A DNA stretch of 64,000 bases, taken from NCBI GenBank assembly GCA_020284085.1, contig JACEVL010000337.1, forward strand, positions 173,273-237,272. Direction: 5' to 3'. The translations under genes were made by a program, and so were the position numbers. Under the pieces are notes generated by a model. The model saw only the letters and a list, made by a program, of their open reading frames with translations. It was not told the DNA's origin and ran no database searches. The stretch's first letter is position 1. Each line of letters begins with the position of its first letter. This DNA comes from Aporrectodea caliginosa. Taxonomy: Eukaryota; Annelida; Clitellata; Crassiclitellata; Lumbricidae. This document shows positions 1 through 53,363 of the stretch, piece by piece.

Positions 1-70
1 TCCAGCTCATCACTTGGTTGGCTCTTCCAGACTTGTCTATGTGAAACACATGTCCGAGCCATTTCAATCT
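1..70 (-). pseudogene. Reverse transcriptase C-terminal scrap
   Basis: The - strand reads RLKWLGHVFHIDKSGRAN, the R..W.GHV motif near the end of LINE-type reverse transcriptases. It is cut by the window edge; the clade cannot be told. Confidence 0.45.
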
Positions 71-854
71 TTGTACCAGTAAGACTGTTGGAAATAATAT
101 AAAAAGGTCGATGGTACTATAATTGTGGGACCAGTTGGTGTTGACAAACGTTGAGTAACTCTAGAAATAGAAATATATTTTGATCAGAATCTTCTGTCGT
201 CGCGTGTACACTTTTTGCTTATTAATATTCGCTGGTCCCACCATCTTGGGATCTTTGCCCTGCCATGTTCGTGACACCCTTGCCTTTCGCTGTCTGTGGT
301 AGACTTCCCTTTTCCAGTCTGTTTATCGTTCATAATATTTCCTGATAAACAGCTTCAATGTGCAATTTAGAAATTATTGTAAAGGAAATAAGCTAGTTTT
401 ACTTTAATTGCATTCTACATGTAAAGTGTATTTTTATTCTTAGCAGACTGAAGAAAAGTGTCGATTTACATCTCAATCGTAGTCATAGACTCTTAAAATT
501 TCGAAAGCGTTACTCATTATCAAAACCGTAATAAAAAAGCCAAATTGGCTCCGTCACTTTTGAGACTTTTGCATCATGAGTATGTAGGCCTGCTTGTCTA
601 CTTCCGATTCTTGTGTGAACAAGTATAGGCCCTTGGAGGCATACTGCAGACACTTAATATCTAATCGAGTTTTGAATGTCTCATCAGGATAAGACCTTGA
701 GAATTAATACTTCTGCAAAAGCTCGTCTGCTTTCACTAATCGTAAATGAAACCCAATAGATTCATGAAAAGCATTAATTAACACGAGATTATTACTGCTT
801 GTGTCAGTTCCACTAGTGTGCATTCACGCAAATTAAAGCAGTGTGTGATAAGCC

Positions 855-920
<66 letters not shown>

Positions 921-938
921 GCTTCCTAAGCCTTCAAG
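71..938. other. Gene A intron, no exon seen
   Basis: AT-rich sequence with no recognisable exon of the ligand domain, ending in a 60-bp CT microsatellite (857-917). Earlier exons of gene A must be to the left. Confidence 0.5.
857..917 (+). repeat. (CT)n microsatellite
   Basis: About 30 uninterrupted CT units ending 21 bp before the acceptor AG of gene A E7. Confidence 0.97.
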
Positions 939-14420
<13,482 letters not shown>

Positions 14421-14789
14421 AAGATATTTCATGGCAGTCTTAATATAAAATGCTGAACGATAGGCCTACATGATCAGACACCGATTGTGTTGTCGACTTG
14501 TAAAATGTGGGCCTACATGACCTCGGTGGCTGTCAATACGACTGACTTCATAAATCCAAAGAAAAAGATGCGAACGAATGGATCATGTCGTAGGAAACAA
14601 ATCAATCTTAAACAGAGAAACAAGAAGAATGTGCAATTTGTAATGCAATAGAACCGCCGTTGGCATATTTCGAGTTTTCAAAATGTTATTTATACTCGGA
14701 TATAAAGGTACCGTAAACCATTCGCTAGGTACTACTTCTAAGCTTGCAAATAGGATCTATCATAGAATTTTCAGAGCTCGAAGTGTTGC

Positions 14790-14990
14790 ATTGTAGTGAT
14801 CAAGAGGCTATCAGGTCGGTTTTCACCTATAGACCTGGGCTTGAGTCCCCGGTCAGCCTTTTGAAATCGATATGGATGGCTGTGTCGAACGGAACTCTCG
14901 GTTGCTGCCATACTTATTTGTTGTCCTACATGTATATAATATATTCGTTTATTGGAATGAAACATGTAGACACACCGCTGATACATGTGG
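14790..14990 (+). repeat. tRNA-derived SINE (probable)
   Basis: A tRNA-like head with a box-B-like GGGCTTGAGTCC (about 14847-14858) and a box-A-like stretch upstream, followed by an unrelated body. Not foldable as a clean tRNA. Confidence 0.45.
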
Positions 14991-15097
14991 TCATAGGAAA
15001 GTTTAGAATGAGCGTAATGTTTTTAGTCATACAATGTCAGATTATATCACCAAGAGAGCTTCTACTTAGACTAAAAGCCTGCTTTCTTTTGGTGACT

Positions 15098-15103
15098 AAT
15101 AAA
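15098..15103 (+). promoter_or_regulatory. Candidate polyadenylation signal for gene A
   Basis: First AATAAA I find on the + strand after the gene A stop, 678 bp downstream. It could be chance in AT-rich DNA, or belong to a repeat. Confidence 0.25.
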
Positions 15104-15459
15104 GTGCAATCGGCTGCAATGTGGCATAATGTATTCAGTAGGAAACTTTTAATAAAAAATGAACAGAAAAACATTACTTACTGCGTCACTCCAGACGTAT
15201 TATGTATGTATTTATATACGTAGATCTGCGTGCATGTGTGTGCCTTGGTTTGTATATGTATTTGAGAATGTATGCCTCGCCATCCATCAGTCCCACGCAA
15301 TCAGACCCAGCATCTCTTGAACAAGAAGGTTTGCACAGAACAGGCATTCATTGGTTTTAGAATCAGTCCATGACTAACGATCGATGTCACTAAAAAAATA
15401 CTGTAATCACCAGTCCTTCACTGATTGCAAGATTTTGACAGATGGATAGAGGAGCCTGA

Positions 15460-15545
15460 GGTGGATGATGTAGGGCGAGTGGCAATGGTGATGGAGAAAC
15501 CGAAAATCTGCGGAATTTTGGGAAGGAGATCGTTCCAGAGTCGTG
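15460..15545 (-). pseudogene. LINE tail scrap
   Basis: The - strand resembles the LINE C-terminal W N.L..P segment (PRLWNDLLPKIP). Very short and worn. Confidence 0.35.
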
Positions 15546-15690
15546 GACTTTGATGATGACGAGATACGGTGCCGATTAGGTTATCAGTCTAACTATCAGT
15601 CTAAGTTTCAGTCTAACTATCAGTCTAAGTATCAGTCTTTGTATCAGTCTTACTATGTGGGACACTGTAATCACACTAAGACGTTTGGTC

Positions 15691-15754
15691 CCTTTAACGA
15701 CGAGCGTGTACTGTCTAAAAGTGACTGGGAACCAATGCAGCTCGTCGTTAAAGG
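15691..15754. mobile_element. 64-bp hairpin element, copy 1
   Basis: Inverted ends CCTTTAACGACGAGC and GCTCGTCGTTAAAGG enclose about 34 bp including GTGACTGGGAACCAATGCAG. A relative is at 53096-53154. Confidence 0.75.
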
Positions 15755-15776
15755 ATAAATATTTAATCTTAATATT

Positions 15777-16110
15777 AACTAATGGGCAAGCATTTGGTAT
15801 CGGGGTGCGTGTATTTTCTTCCGTCATTTTAGGCGTCGTGAGAGTCAGTTAGGGTCTGGTTACGCGTTGTGAGGGTCGGTTAGGGTCAGGGTTAGGGTTA
15901 TGCCGTCTTTAGAAAACATCGTACGTTCCGCACACATGCCAAAACATACCGTCCGACGCCCGTAAACTAACGCACCCCGATACTAAATGCTTGCCGGTTA
16001 GGGTTAATGTCGTCTTTAGAAAACATCGTACGTTCCGCACACATGCCAAAAGATACCGTCCGACGCCCGTAAACTAACGCACCCCGATACTAAATGCTTG
16101 CCAACTAATG
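15777..16110. mobile_element. MITE with 8-bp target duplication AACTAATG
   Basis: Element 15785-16102 (318 bp) has terminal inverted repeats GGCAAGCATTTGGTATCGGG and its near-complement, flanked on both sides by AACTAATG (15777-15784, 16103-16110). The right-hand 107 bp are tandemly duplicated (15889-15995 and 15996-16102), so it has two right ends. The 8-bp duplication suggests hAT or another 8-bp-TSD superfamily. Confidence 0.92.
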
Positions 16111-16759
16111 GCCGTGAGTGACGTAAAGTTAATAGGAAAAGCGAAGAGATGGATGGTGGAAGGAAAGAGTCGCAACAAGGACAAGGAGGCCAAGGTCAAC
16201 CCGGAATAATTTCGAGAAATCTCGTACGTTTGAACTAGGCTACTTCTGTATCCAGCCACAAACAACGACGAAATCTCCTTTATGGTTTGTTGAACACAGA
16301 ATACGTAGAAAATATCTGCACAATTTTACATTATCGGTTGTTTTTTAATAACAAAATCTTTCATCGAGTACTTTACTCGCAAGATAAATCGCGCAGTTAA
16401 ATGTATGAAATCATCACGTAGAGGCGCTGGCGTTCAAATAACGTCATTGGTTGACTTCGATGCATGTCCTTCTAACCAGTATGTTGTTTGCATTCCCTTG
16501 CCCTATTCACATCGCACAAAAATATCAGACATTGTAATTAGTAACTTCTAGAGCAGTTAACTACGCCACTGTTTGTACTCTGACAGTGCCAGTTCCGCGC
16601 CTGGATGAAGGAGGAGGACGACGCAAATGATCTTTGTTATCCCACAGTGTCGTTAAACTGAAACCACTACTATATTTAGAGTGGTACCTTAAACTAAAGA
16701 CATTCAGAACTCGTTCATAGCCGACTTAGATAGGGTGTACAAGTAGAACAAAAATAATG

Positions 16760-16830
16760 TATTTCTGCCTTGTGGGAGAGTTAAAACCCGATCTCCGACA
16801 TGCTGACCACTAAACTATCTGGCACTAAAA
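16760..16830 (-). repeat. tRNA-like scrap
   Basis: The - strand has AGATAGTTTAGTGGTCAGCA, then CGGGTTTTAACTCTCC, resembling boxes A and B of a worn tRNA or SINE head. Confidence 0.35.
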
Positions 16831-16887
16831 TCCTGATGAAATCGAAGTAAGCATATCGAAGCGTATACCTGCATCGCTTCAACCTAC

Positions 16888-45735
<28,848 letters not shown>

Positions 45736-46309
45736 CAGTCAGTGGACTATTCGACCCAGGGCCGTCTGCTTTCGACGACCAAACGCAGATAGGAACAGAA
45801 ATGTCACTGGGTTCAAATTATAGAGATTCTTTCACAGATTTTATATTAAAGAATACTTCTGATGTGCTTATAAATGAACTGTTGGCACAGTCTTTCTACT
45901 AGCGTTAATTTCAAAGTCGATGTTGAATTTGGGCGGATAAGCTTACAAGATCATGCCTCTGCCTAGCAAATCAATGCCGCTGATGTCTCCATGCACGAGT
46001 ACATGCCAGATACATATGCGTCGTACATAGGCTAACTGTATACGCAGATGCAGTCTCTGCCTATATGAAACCTACCTACATGCCTACATGCATCTTCATA
46101 GTGCATCTGCCCATACTGAAACCTCTGCACAGTTGTGATTGCATTTACACACGCTTTCTTGCGGAACTTAGTCCTTTTTCATCTACATTCTATAAGCCAC
46201 AGGTATAAAACAAAGCACTTAGGCCTGAAATACATTATACCATATTATATGTATGTAAATATAAATACACATATACATGTATATGCATACATATATGGTG
46301 TATATATAG

Positions 46310-46672
46310 TGACATGCCGCGTCTTAGAGGCTGTAAGGTGGTCAAGTAAGAGGACGCATGCTGTGACACTTGAATGGTTTAAGAGGCGCCCAGTGTGGTC
46401 AGAAGGTCGATGGTTGACACTCCTTGTACCACTCCTTTTCTGGTCCTTCTTGTCATTGGGGAACCTCATATAAAGGGGGGAATGGGGCGTTAGAAAAAGG
46501 TTGTTTGGTGTTGTGAAGTAGTACTGCGATAGTCTTTTAGGTCTAGAATGGTGAATGAAAGTGTGAAGAAGTTTAATATCAGTTTCGAAGAGTTTGAGGG
46601 AAAACACATTACCTTTTATGAATGATGGCGTCTTTCTTCAATACGGATGGTGAGACAACGAGGCATGACTGT
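46310..46672 (+). repeat. LTR-like sequence, left copy
   Basis: Starts TGACATGCCGCGTCTTAGAG, has a TATA-like CATATAAAGGGG and a conserved GATAGTCTTTTAGGTCTAGA, and ends ACGAGGCA. Aligns throughout with 49144-49645 apart from insertions in the latter. Confidence 0.65.
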
Positions 46673-47297
46673 GAAATTCAAAGTCCTGACCTCCTCACTA
46701 GAAAGTGATTCATTACCAGGATGCTTTACACTCATTAACGTGTTTTAGGACTTTACTATTTATTGTTATTACTATACATTTTTATTACTTCTATGTGTTC
46801 TTTTACATTCTATTTCGATGTCCCGTTGTGCGTTTGCTAATGGAGTAATAAATAAATAAATAAATCAATCAATCAGCCGATTATTGAATCAACAACAGCA
46901 CAATTAATTAACAATCAGTCATTTTAAAAAAAAATGTTAATCTGCTGATGCCGTCAACAGGACAGCCATAAAGGATAAAATAATCCGCTATTGCAGAGCT
47001 ACCCCTTTTCCATATTACATTTACTGATGGCAAGACAATTTTTATGATCATATAGTTATAGAAATTCAACTTAAATAACAATTTTAGGGCTAAATCATAG
47101 CCAAACAACTAAATAACAAAACATTGCAGTACAAGATTTAAAACAAACAAACAAAATCAAAACAAAACAGATTATAATGTTCACAGTAGTACATTATAAA
47201 CAATCTTAACTAAGGTACAATCTATCGAGTCATTCTATTCTTTCAGTTAAAGGCCATACTTACTTACTATCTTACTTAAGTATACACCTCACAGCAT

Positions 47298-47495
47298 ATG
47301 GGGGCTCGTCCAAGAACGCTTCGGCAGGTCGACGAGCAGAGGCAACAGACACGTCTACAGCCTGCTGTTCGGCCGGTTCGTTCTATGGTGCTTCAGACTG
47401 GTGGTATGGTGCAGTACGGTATGTGGGTCGTTCAAACGGCGACAGAACAACCCTCTTCTGGCGATGCTCAAGGCCTATCTGGGGTTCAAACCTAA
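47298..47495 (+). CDS. Unidentified 65-codon open frame
   Basis: ATG to TAA frame, Arg/Gln/Val-rich (MGARPRTLRQVDEQRQQTRL), in a short GC-rich island between the LTR-like copies. No family recognised. It could be a relic of an internal element gene or chance. Confidence 0.2.
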   Translation: MGARPRTLRQVDEQRQQTRLQPAVRPVRSMVLQTGGMVQYGMWVVQTATEQPSSGDAQGLSGVQT

Positions 47496-47509
47496 ACAGT
47501 TAAGTTTCA

Positions 47510-47705
47510 TAACACATATTCTTGAGAATGTATAGATAAATCTGAGCTATTTTAAGCCCAAAATACATCTGTAATAACGACCATTATTATTATAGTAGCT
47601 TCAGGGGCGAGTTACTTCTTTTCATTATCAACTGTCAGCTGGTTAGCGAGGTTGTTGAAATTCACTTAGCGCCCTGTTAAAATTCCAATAAGTAACAGGC
47701 CGTTT
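47510..47705 (+). repeat. Dispersed repeat P6, copy 1
   Basis: AATCTGAGCTATTTTAAGCC, GTAATAACGACCATTAT, then TTACTTCTTTTCATTATCAAC and TTAGCGCCCTGTTAAAATTCC. Matches 50335-50705. Confidence 0.65.
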
Positions 47706-49143
47706 GAGTCATCGTCGTGCTGTTGGTGTCTAGATTTGAGTAGGAATGCAAGTGAAAATCCTTCTTTAAGTTGTAAGAATGCGGAAAGAGCGCTGTAGAT
47801 ATTTAGCCAAATGAATAGGACGTATATTCAAACTCCGTTAAGTGGATGAAAGTGTAGGATTGGTATTGCTATGGTTAATAATAGTTAAACGGGAGTGTGA
47901 ATTCATTTAGTCGTTGCTGCAATGTACGGGATTGGTATGTCAGGTATTTTGGTTTCAAGTGCTGCTGAGAAACAAGTAGATAGGGCAATTATAGAATTCG
48001 TATTTTTGATAGAGAATAGGTTGACGGTTCTATGGTTTCCATTACTTAGGCCTTAGGGTAAGGGAATGCTAAGTCGTTTTGTTGCTTAACTGGGAAAGAC
48101 TCTTACTTTTATAGGTGTTTTCTCGACTTAAAATTATTGTGTGATTCTTGGGCATGTGAGTAATAAACTGTTGGTAGGCTGTCTTAGGTTTGAGTTCCGA
48201 ATGGTTCTGTGGTTGTGTTTGCTGATTAACTGGATATTTGCTATGACTGAGTCACTTACAGTGGTTCTGGTGGGATAGGAATTATATTTCGTTTATCAAA
48301 AAAATTACGTTGACATAGCGCAAATTATTACAAGAGTATGCTATACTATCACTTTCTGCTAAATACTGGGGCCAGATATAACATTTTACTGGGGCTTAGA
48401 GCTAACACCTCGAACGGTCTGAAAGAGTACTCGAGAGATGAAAGAGATTTGCTGATAAGGAAGTTCAAGATTGCTTTTCGAGAATCTGCTGATATTAAGT
48501 TAGGGGAAGGCTTACGTTCATTATACCCGATCTGGGTCTTAGGTCACTGGTGCCAATAGGCTACGTTCTTCTAGTGGACCTGTTTTACAGTCAGAGTACT
48601 GTTGCTAGTTATTGGAACATTACTTCAATTAGTCTATGGTTGATATGGTCTTGTAGTTGCAGATGTGTGCAGACATTGCTTGCTGTGTGTCTCGTGTCCT
48701 TTGTGACCGACAGAATTGCTGTTCTGTGGAATGAGTAGGGGAGGGTCCATTTAATGTAATGAGATTACTCAGTGGACCAATCTTCTGGCTTTGAGTCATC
48801 AATCAACAATATTGATTGGTTTTTCTTGCATGTCTGATTAATGGGAATCTTGCGTTTGTGTTTTGTGGATTGGTTATATTGTCTGTCGCGCTTGTCTTAT
48901 GAGATTTTAAGGTAACGTGTGTTGGTAATTTTCTAAACTGGTAGTTAATTGCTTAGCGTTGCATATGTTCCATATAATCTGGAATAGGGTATTCTTTTTG
49001 AGTTAATTTACTTTGCGTGTTTTGCTTTGGGTTCGTTTCATGGTTAGGATATTTATTTGCGATGTTTGATAATTGGTTAATAAATATTGGTGCTGTCGGT
49101 CACGTGGTGGTGTCATCTTCTGTCTGTGGGGAGGGTAGGTGAC

Positions 49144-49645
49144 TGACGCGTCTTGGAGGGTTTAAGGTGGTCACGTTAGATGCCGCATGACGTCACACTT
49201 AAATGGTCTAAGAGGTGTCCAAGGTGGTCAAACGGTCGAGAGGTCTCACCTGTCTGCACACCTGTCTGATTTTTTGTTTGTTTTTGATTTAATTATTTAA
49301 CATATTTCTATTGTAACTGGTTGCGGTCTGTCAACCTGTCAGAAAATAAAACGAATATATCTATCTCCATGAACTATTCCTTCTCTGGTCCATCTTGTCT
49401 ATGGGGAACGGTATATAAAGGGAGAAAGGGCGTTAGAGAAAGGCCGTTTGATGCTGTGAAGAATACTGTGATAGTCTTTTAGGTCTAGAATTGCGAATTA
49501 AATTGTGAAGGAAGTTGTAGATAAATTTAGGAGCGTTTAAGGGTAAAATAAACTGACTGTTATGAATGAGTGTACTGTATTTTTGTTTATTCAATCAATA
49601 GGATGACGTCTTTCTTCAACCTGGATGGTGAAATAACGAGGCATG
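49144..49645 (+). repeat. LTR-like sequence, right copy, interrupted by P2
   Basis: TGACTGACGCGTCTTGGAGG to ACGAGGCA with TATATAAAGGGA and GATAGTCTTTTAGGTCTAGA. The P2 repeat sits inside at 49241-49372, and a small extra segment lies near 49565-49600. Confidence 0.65.
49241..49372 (+). repeat. Dispersed repeat P2, copy 2
   Basis: AGGTCTCACCTGTCTG to GCGGTCTGTCAACCTGTCAG and AAATAAAACGAATATATC. See 10194-10312. Confidence 0.7.
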
Positions 49646-49670
49646 AGGGATCATACACTTGCCAACAATA

Positions 49671-49706
<36 letters not shown>
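49671..49706. repeat. (TA)n microsatellite
   Basis: Short AT run at the right edge of the LTR-like region. Confidence 0.9.
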
Positions 49707-50334
49707 CCTATATATTATGTGCGTAATATGCGGCTTACATGTTGTTTAAAAATAAGCATCTCTTGCAGACGTATAATACACAGGGGGTTTGTAAAGGAAT
49801 ATGGCTAGAGAAAAAGAAGGCAGCAAATTGACTGATTGCCTTCATTTTGCTTAAAATCATGCACAGCGCTGAAGCCACACGACTAGCAGCCATTTATATC
49901 CACCAGAGATAAAAGATAAATATACGCTCACTGGAAACTCTTTCTTAACGTTTCAATATCAATGCAATATGCATCTACAGTTCATTCGGTCTTCTGACTA
50001 TCATCGTGTTAATGCAGGGTCTCTGTCTAGAAGATTTTATCAGCTGATACTTAGATGGCCATCATGAAGTAGGAATCTCAGGTAAGATAAAGTCGGAATC
50101 GGCGCATTCAATTCGACGTAACGGATATCTTTTCTATTTGTATCCATCTATTTCTGCCTTTTGGCAGATATAGACTTTTGTTTCATTTCGAGTTAAATGT
50201 CAAGAATAACATCGCTCCTCAAATTAGAGCCTGTATCAGAAAAGGCACATTACTGCAGCCATATCATGCCTACTTATAGCGGTGATAATGTAAACATTGT
50301 CATAATGAGTAAATTGTTACATTTATTACATATG

Positions 50335-50705
50335 TTCTTGAATATTAACAGATCTGAGTTATTTTAAGCCCATATTGCAACTGTAGTAACGACCATTATA
50401 TATATACACGCATATATGTATTGTATATATAATATATGTATATAATATTGTATAATATAAATATATATATATATAATATATATGCGCATATAATTTTTTA
50501 ATTATATATATATATATATAATACTCGTTGCTACAGTTGCAATTTGGGCTTAAAATAACTCAGATCTGTATATATATATATAATATTATACATGCTATAT
50601 TATAGCATGCAGAGTCAGGAGCAACTATCTTCTTTTCAGTATCAACACAATAACTAGAGAGGTTGCTGACATTTACTTAGCGCCCTATTCAAACTCCAAT
50701 CATGA
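50335..50705 (+). repeat. Dispersed repeat P6, copy 2, with inverted duplication and AT loop
   Basis: The arm CAGATCTGAGTTATTTTAAG ... TTGCAACTGTAGTAACGA (about 50350-50393) is repeated inverted at about 50523-50570. The arms flank about 130 bp of TA repeats. The segment after it matches P6 copy 1. Confidence 0.8.
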
Positions 50706-50965
50706 CCTGATGACTTCATTAGCTGCGTTATAATAGCACACAAGATACAACACCCAGTGGGTGTTGCGCCAACACCTGTCCATTAGGAGCTCCTTCACGA
50801 CAATCCACTCGAGAGCGAGCATCTACAAAGATACACGGGTCAGTGCGACAGGTATGTACGGCAAGACAAAGGAAGAAAACACGTCAAGCCGACAAGTGGA
50901 GAAACGGAGGAACAACGAGGACAAGCACTTTTGCGGATTTCAGGTTCCGCATTTGTACGTAAGCT

Positions 50966-51190
50966 CCTTTAGGGATAACCATTTGACCTTTGGAAACGGA
51001 TTGTCTTGTAGTAGAGAACGTTGCTGTAAATATAAAACCATATGACACTAGGAAATGGATTGTCTTATGGCAAACAACGTTGCTGTATCATAATTAACTA
51101 TGGACTGAAGTGAATAAGTATTGATCGAAATGTTGATGTGATGTATTTTTGGTGCTTGGTGGTGTCGATAAAAAGTGTTGAGTCTTGATA
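50966..51190 (+). repeat. Dispersed repeat P3, copy 2
   Basis: Contains a tandem pair of TTGACCTTTGGAAACGGATT / ATGACACTAGGAAATGGATT units and ends GGTGTCGATAAAAAGTGTTG. Homologous to 40976-41145. Confidence 0.7.
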
Positions 51191-51442
51191 ACGGTAATTT
51201 CAATCAGATATCAGAGTCGGTGCATCAATATCATCATCGTCATCGTCATAATCGTCGCCACAATCGTCATCATCATCATAATCATTACCATCGTCGTCTC
51301 CTTTCTCGTTTTTTCTTATTCGATCTTCTTTTCGTCTTCCCTTCTTCTTGTTTCTCTTCTTTTTTCAGCAACATTATCGTCTTCGTCGTCGTCGTCCTCG
51401 TCTTCTATTGATCGTCATCATCAAAATTACCATGATCATCAT

Positions 51443-51622
<180 letters not shown>

Positions 51623-51929
51623 TTCTCTTCAGCAGCGTCGTCAATTGCAACATCATCAGTAGCATTAGCACCATTGGTTGATACGTGTGTCAACGGTTGA
51701 AGGTTTTGTGCATTATAATACACCGGCGCCTTAGAAGCTGATGATTACATTATGATTATCCTCATCGTAATCGCCATCCTCTTCTTGCTTTCATCATCAT
51801 TGTCATCATCATGATCGCCATACTTTTCAACTTCAGTCCAGGAAGTAATTTGACAAGAAATGTGTCTTCGTCTGTGACTGTTAGCTAATCAACAGGCCTT
51901 TAACTCAGAACTTAAAAAGTGCTTTTTGA

Positions 51930-52145
51930 CAAATTCCATCCTGATCCCTCCTCTTCCCCTCACTTTTCTCGCCGTTTCTAAGTCGTCTGCCTGCCTGACC
52001 CCTTTGGGTCTTTACCTGGAACAGATTTCACCCATCTTCGCCTATCGATTATGTTTTGACTAAGCGCCTGTGAATAAGCTGGTTCCTGCGACTTCACTTA
52101 TCTGGGCGCTGTAGAAATCTCTAGATCGTAATTACGATCAACAGA
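51930..52145 (+). repeat. LINE-tail-like dispersed repeat
   Basis: Worn coding-like CT-rich stretch ending AAGCGCCTGTGAATAAGCTG, TCTGGGCGCTGTAGAAATCT, then TAATTACGATC. Same family as 5400-5670. Confidence 0.55.
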
Positions 52146-52293
52146 CGTTGGCCATTAGCGAAAATTTAAACCATTGGATTGTAGACATTTTACTGCAAGT
52201 ATTAATTTTGTGGGGATAGCTGCATGCGTGAATCAAGGGGAAAGGACTAGTTTACTTTAGATGGGCACGTATGTAATGCAGCCTGATGTAACT

Positions 52294-52560
52294 GAACATT
52301 TATATACCGCCCCTTCAAGATATCTACTCAGAGGCGCTCTTCTGCGCTAGCCTATAATATGATGCTAAATGTCATTACAAATGAATAATAATATTACATC
52401 AGCTGGCAAAACAATGCACAGTAAGCTGAGTCGCCGGTGGCAGGGCCACGCATGCACACAAGAGGAAGCAACCAACGGATTCCCGTTGACAGCTGAAGAT
52501 GGCGTGAATGTTCAGAGTCTCTGGACCAAGTTGCGTCGATAGCGTAGAGCGGCGATAAGT
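52294..52560 (-). repeat. SINE family S2, near-full copy
   Basis: The - strand runs from CTATCGACGCAACTTGGTCC, TCTGAACATTCACGCCATCT, TCAACGGGAATCCGTTGGTT to the AGCGCCTCTGAGTAGATATC, TATATAAATG tail. The opposite-strand copy at 58935-59200 aligns along its length. Confidence 0.78.
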
Positions 52561-53095
52561 GACATAGTATGTGACGTGTGTGTGTATTATTATATTGCAC
52601 CGTGTGTATTATATCGTAATCGTGTATTTCAGTTATCATAATCGCATCGTAACGTGTCGCGTGTAATGTATTGCATTTACGAATCTATGCAACGCCTCTT
52701 ATAAAACAAGCTACTCAGAGTAATGAAGTTTTAGTTAACGATTGCTAAGCCTATAAGTAAAACGTATACATAGTTGACAGAAACGTAGTTAACGAGAACT
52801 ACAACTACAACTAAAATTCAGCTATTTCCTCTCGGCTCTCTTGCTGGGACATCTCCGAGACGTCCCCATCGAAGATAGCCGCGAAGAAATAGCTGAATTT
52901 TAAGGCATTAAACAGAAAGCAATACAAAGACACTTGAACCCATTATTACACTAATAGGAAGTCACGAACACATCACTACAAATAAATTGAAATTGCAGCA
53001 GGGTTCAAGCCATCATAAAGCTGTCAGCAGGCCTATGACTTAGATTAAGTACGAGAGTGCAATGACAGGTTAACGTTGAATGCTTCTTTTTAATA

Positions 53096-53154
53096 CTTTA
53101 ACGACGAAAATGCACTAAAAATGACTGGGAAACCAATGCAGCTCGTTCTTAAAG
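53096..53154. mobile_element. Hairpin element, copy 2
   Basis: CTTTAACGACGA ... ATGACTGGGAAACCAATGCA ... GCTCGTTCTTAAAG. Same core and inverted ends as 15691-15754. Confidence 0.65.
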
Positions 53155-53297
53155 TGTCAAAATAAATTTTCAATTGATTTAACAGTGACATGTTTAATTT
53201 GTCATAGCTTCTCTGTAGATATAATTTAAATCTGTTTCTTGGTAGGCGGTTGGTCTTTCGTAATCTTGGTTTTGTAAAGCTGGTTCAAAATTTCCAA

Positions 53298-53363
53298 CTA
53301 AGTGCGATCACTCTGTGGGTCGATTCGACCCTCCAACCAGTAAGTCGTCTGCATGCCTTTTCC
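53298..53363 (-). CDS. Gene C exon E21: terminal exon
   Basis: Encodes [20 protein letters not shown] and T, then TAG at 53298-53300. Acceptor CTTTCAG. Confidence 0.9.
   Translation of the reverse strand, partial: GKGMQTTYWLEGRIDPQSDRT

Larger units (their letters stand above)
14421..16887. other. Spacer between convergent genes A and B
   Basis: Contains a SINE-like stretch near 14790-14990, a LINE scrap near 15460-15545, a hairpin element, a MITE and a tRNA-like scrap. No terminal exon for gene B (expected to encode GKG.QTTYWL.G) was recognised here on the - strand. Confidence 0.6.

Noticed and set aside
15841..15900. Telomere-like GGGTTAGGGTTA words
   Set aside because: They lie inside a MITE with a clear target duplication and have no long regular array.
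45736..46130. Promoter of gene B
   Set aside because: No convincing TATA box, initiator or CpG-rich block upstream of the E1 start codon; the 5' UTR may be spliced from farther away.
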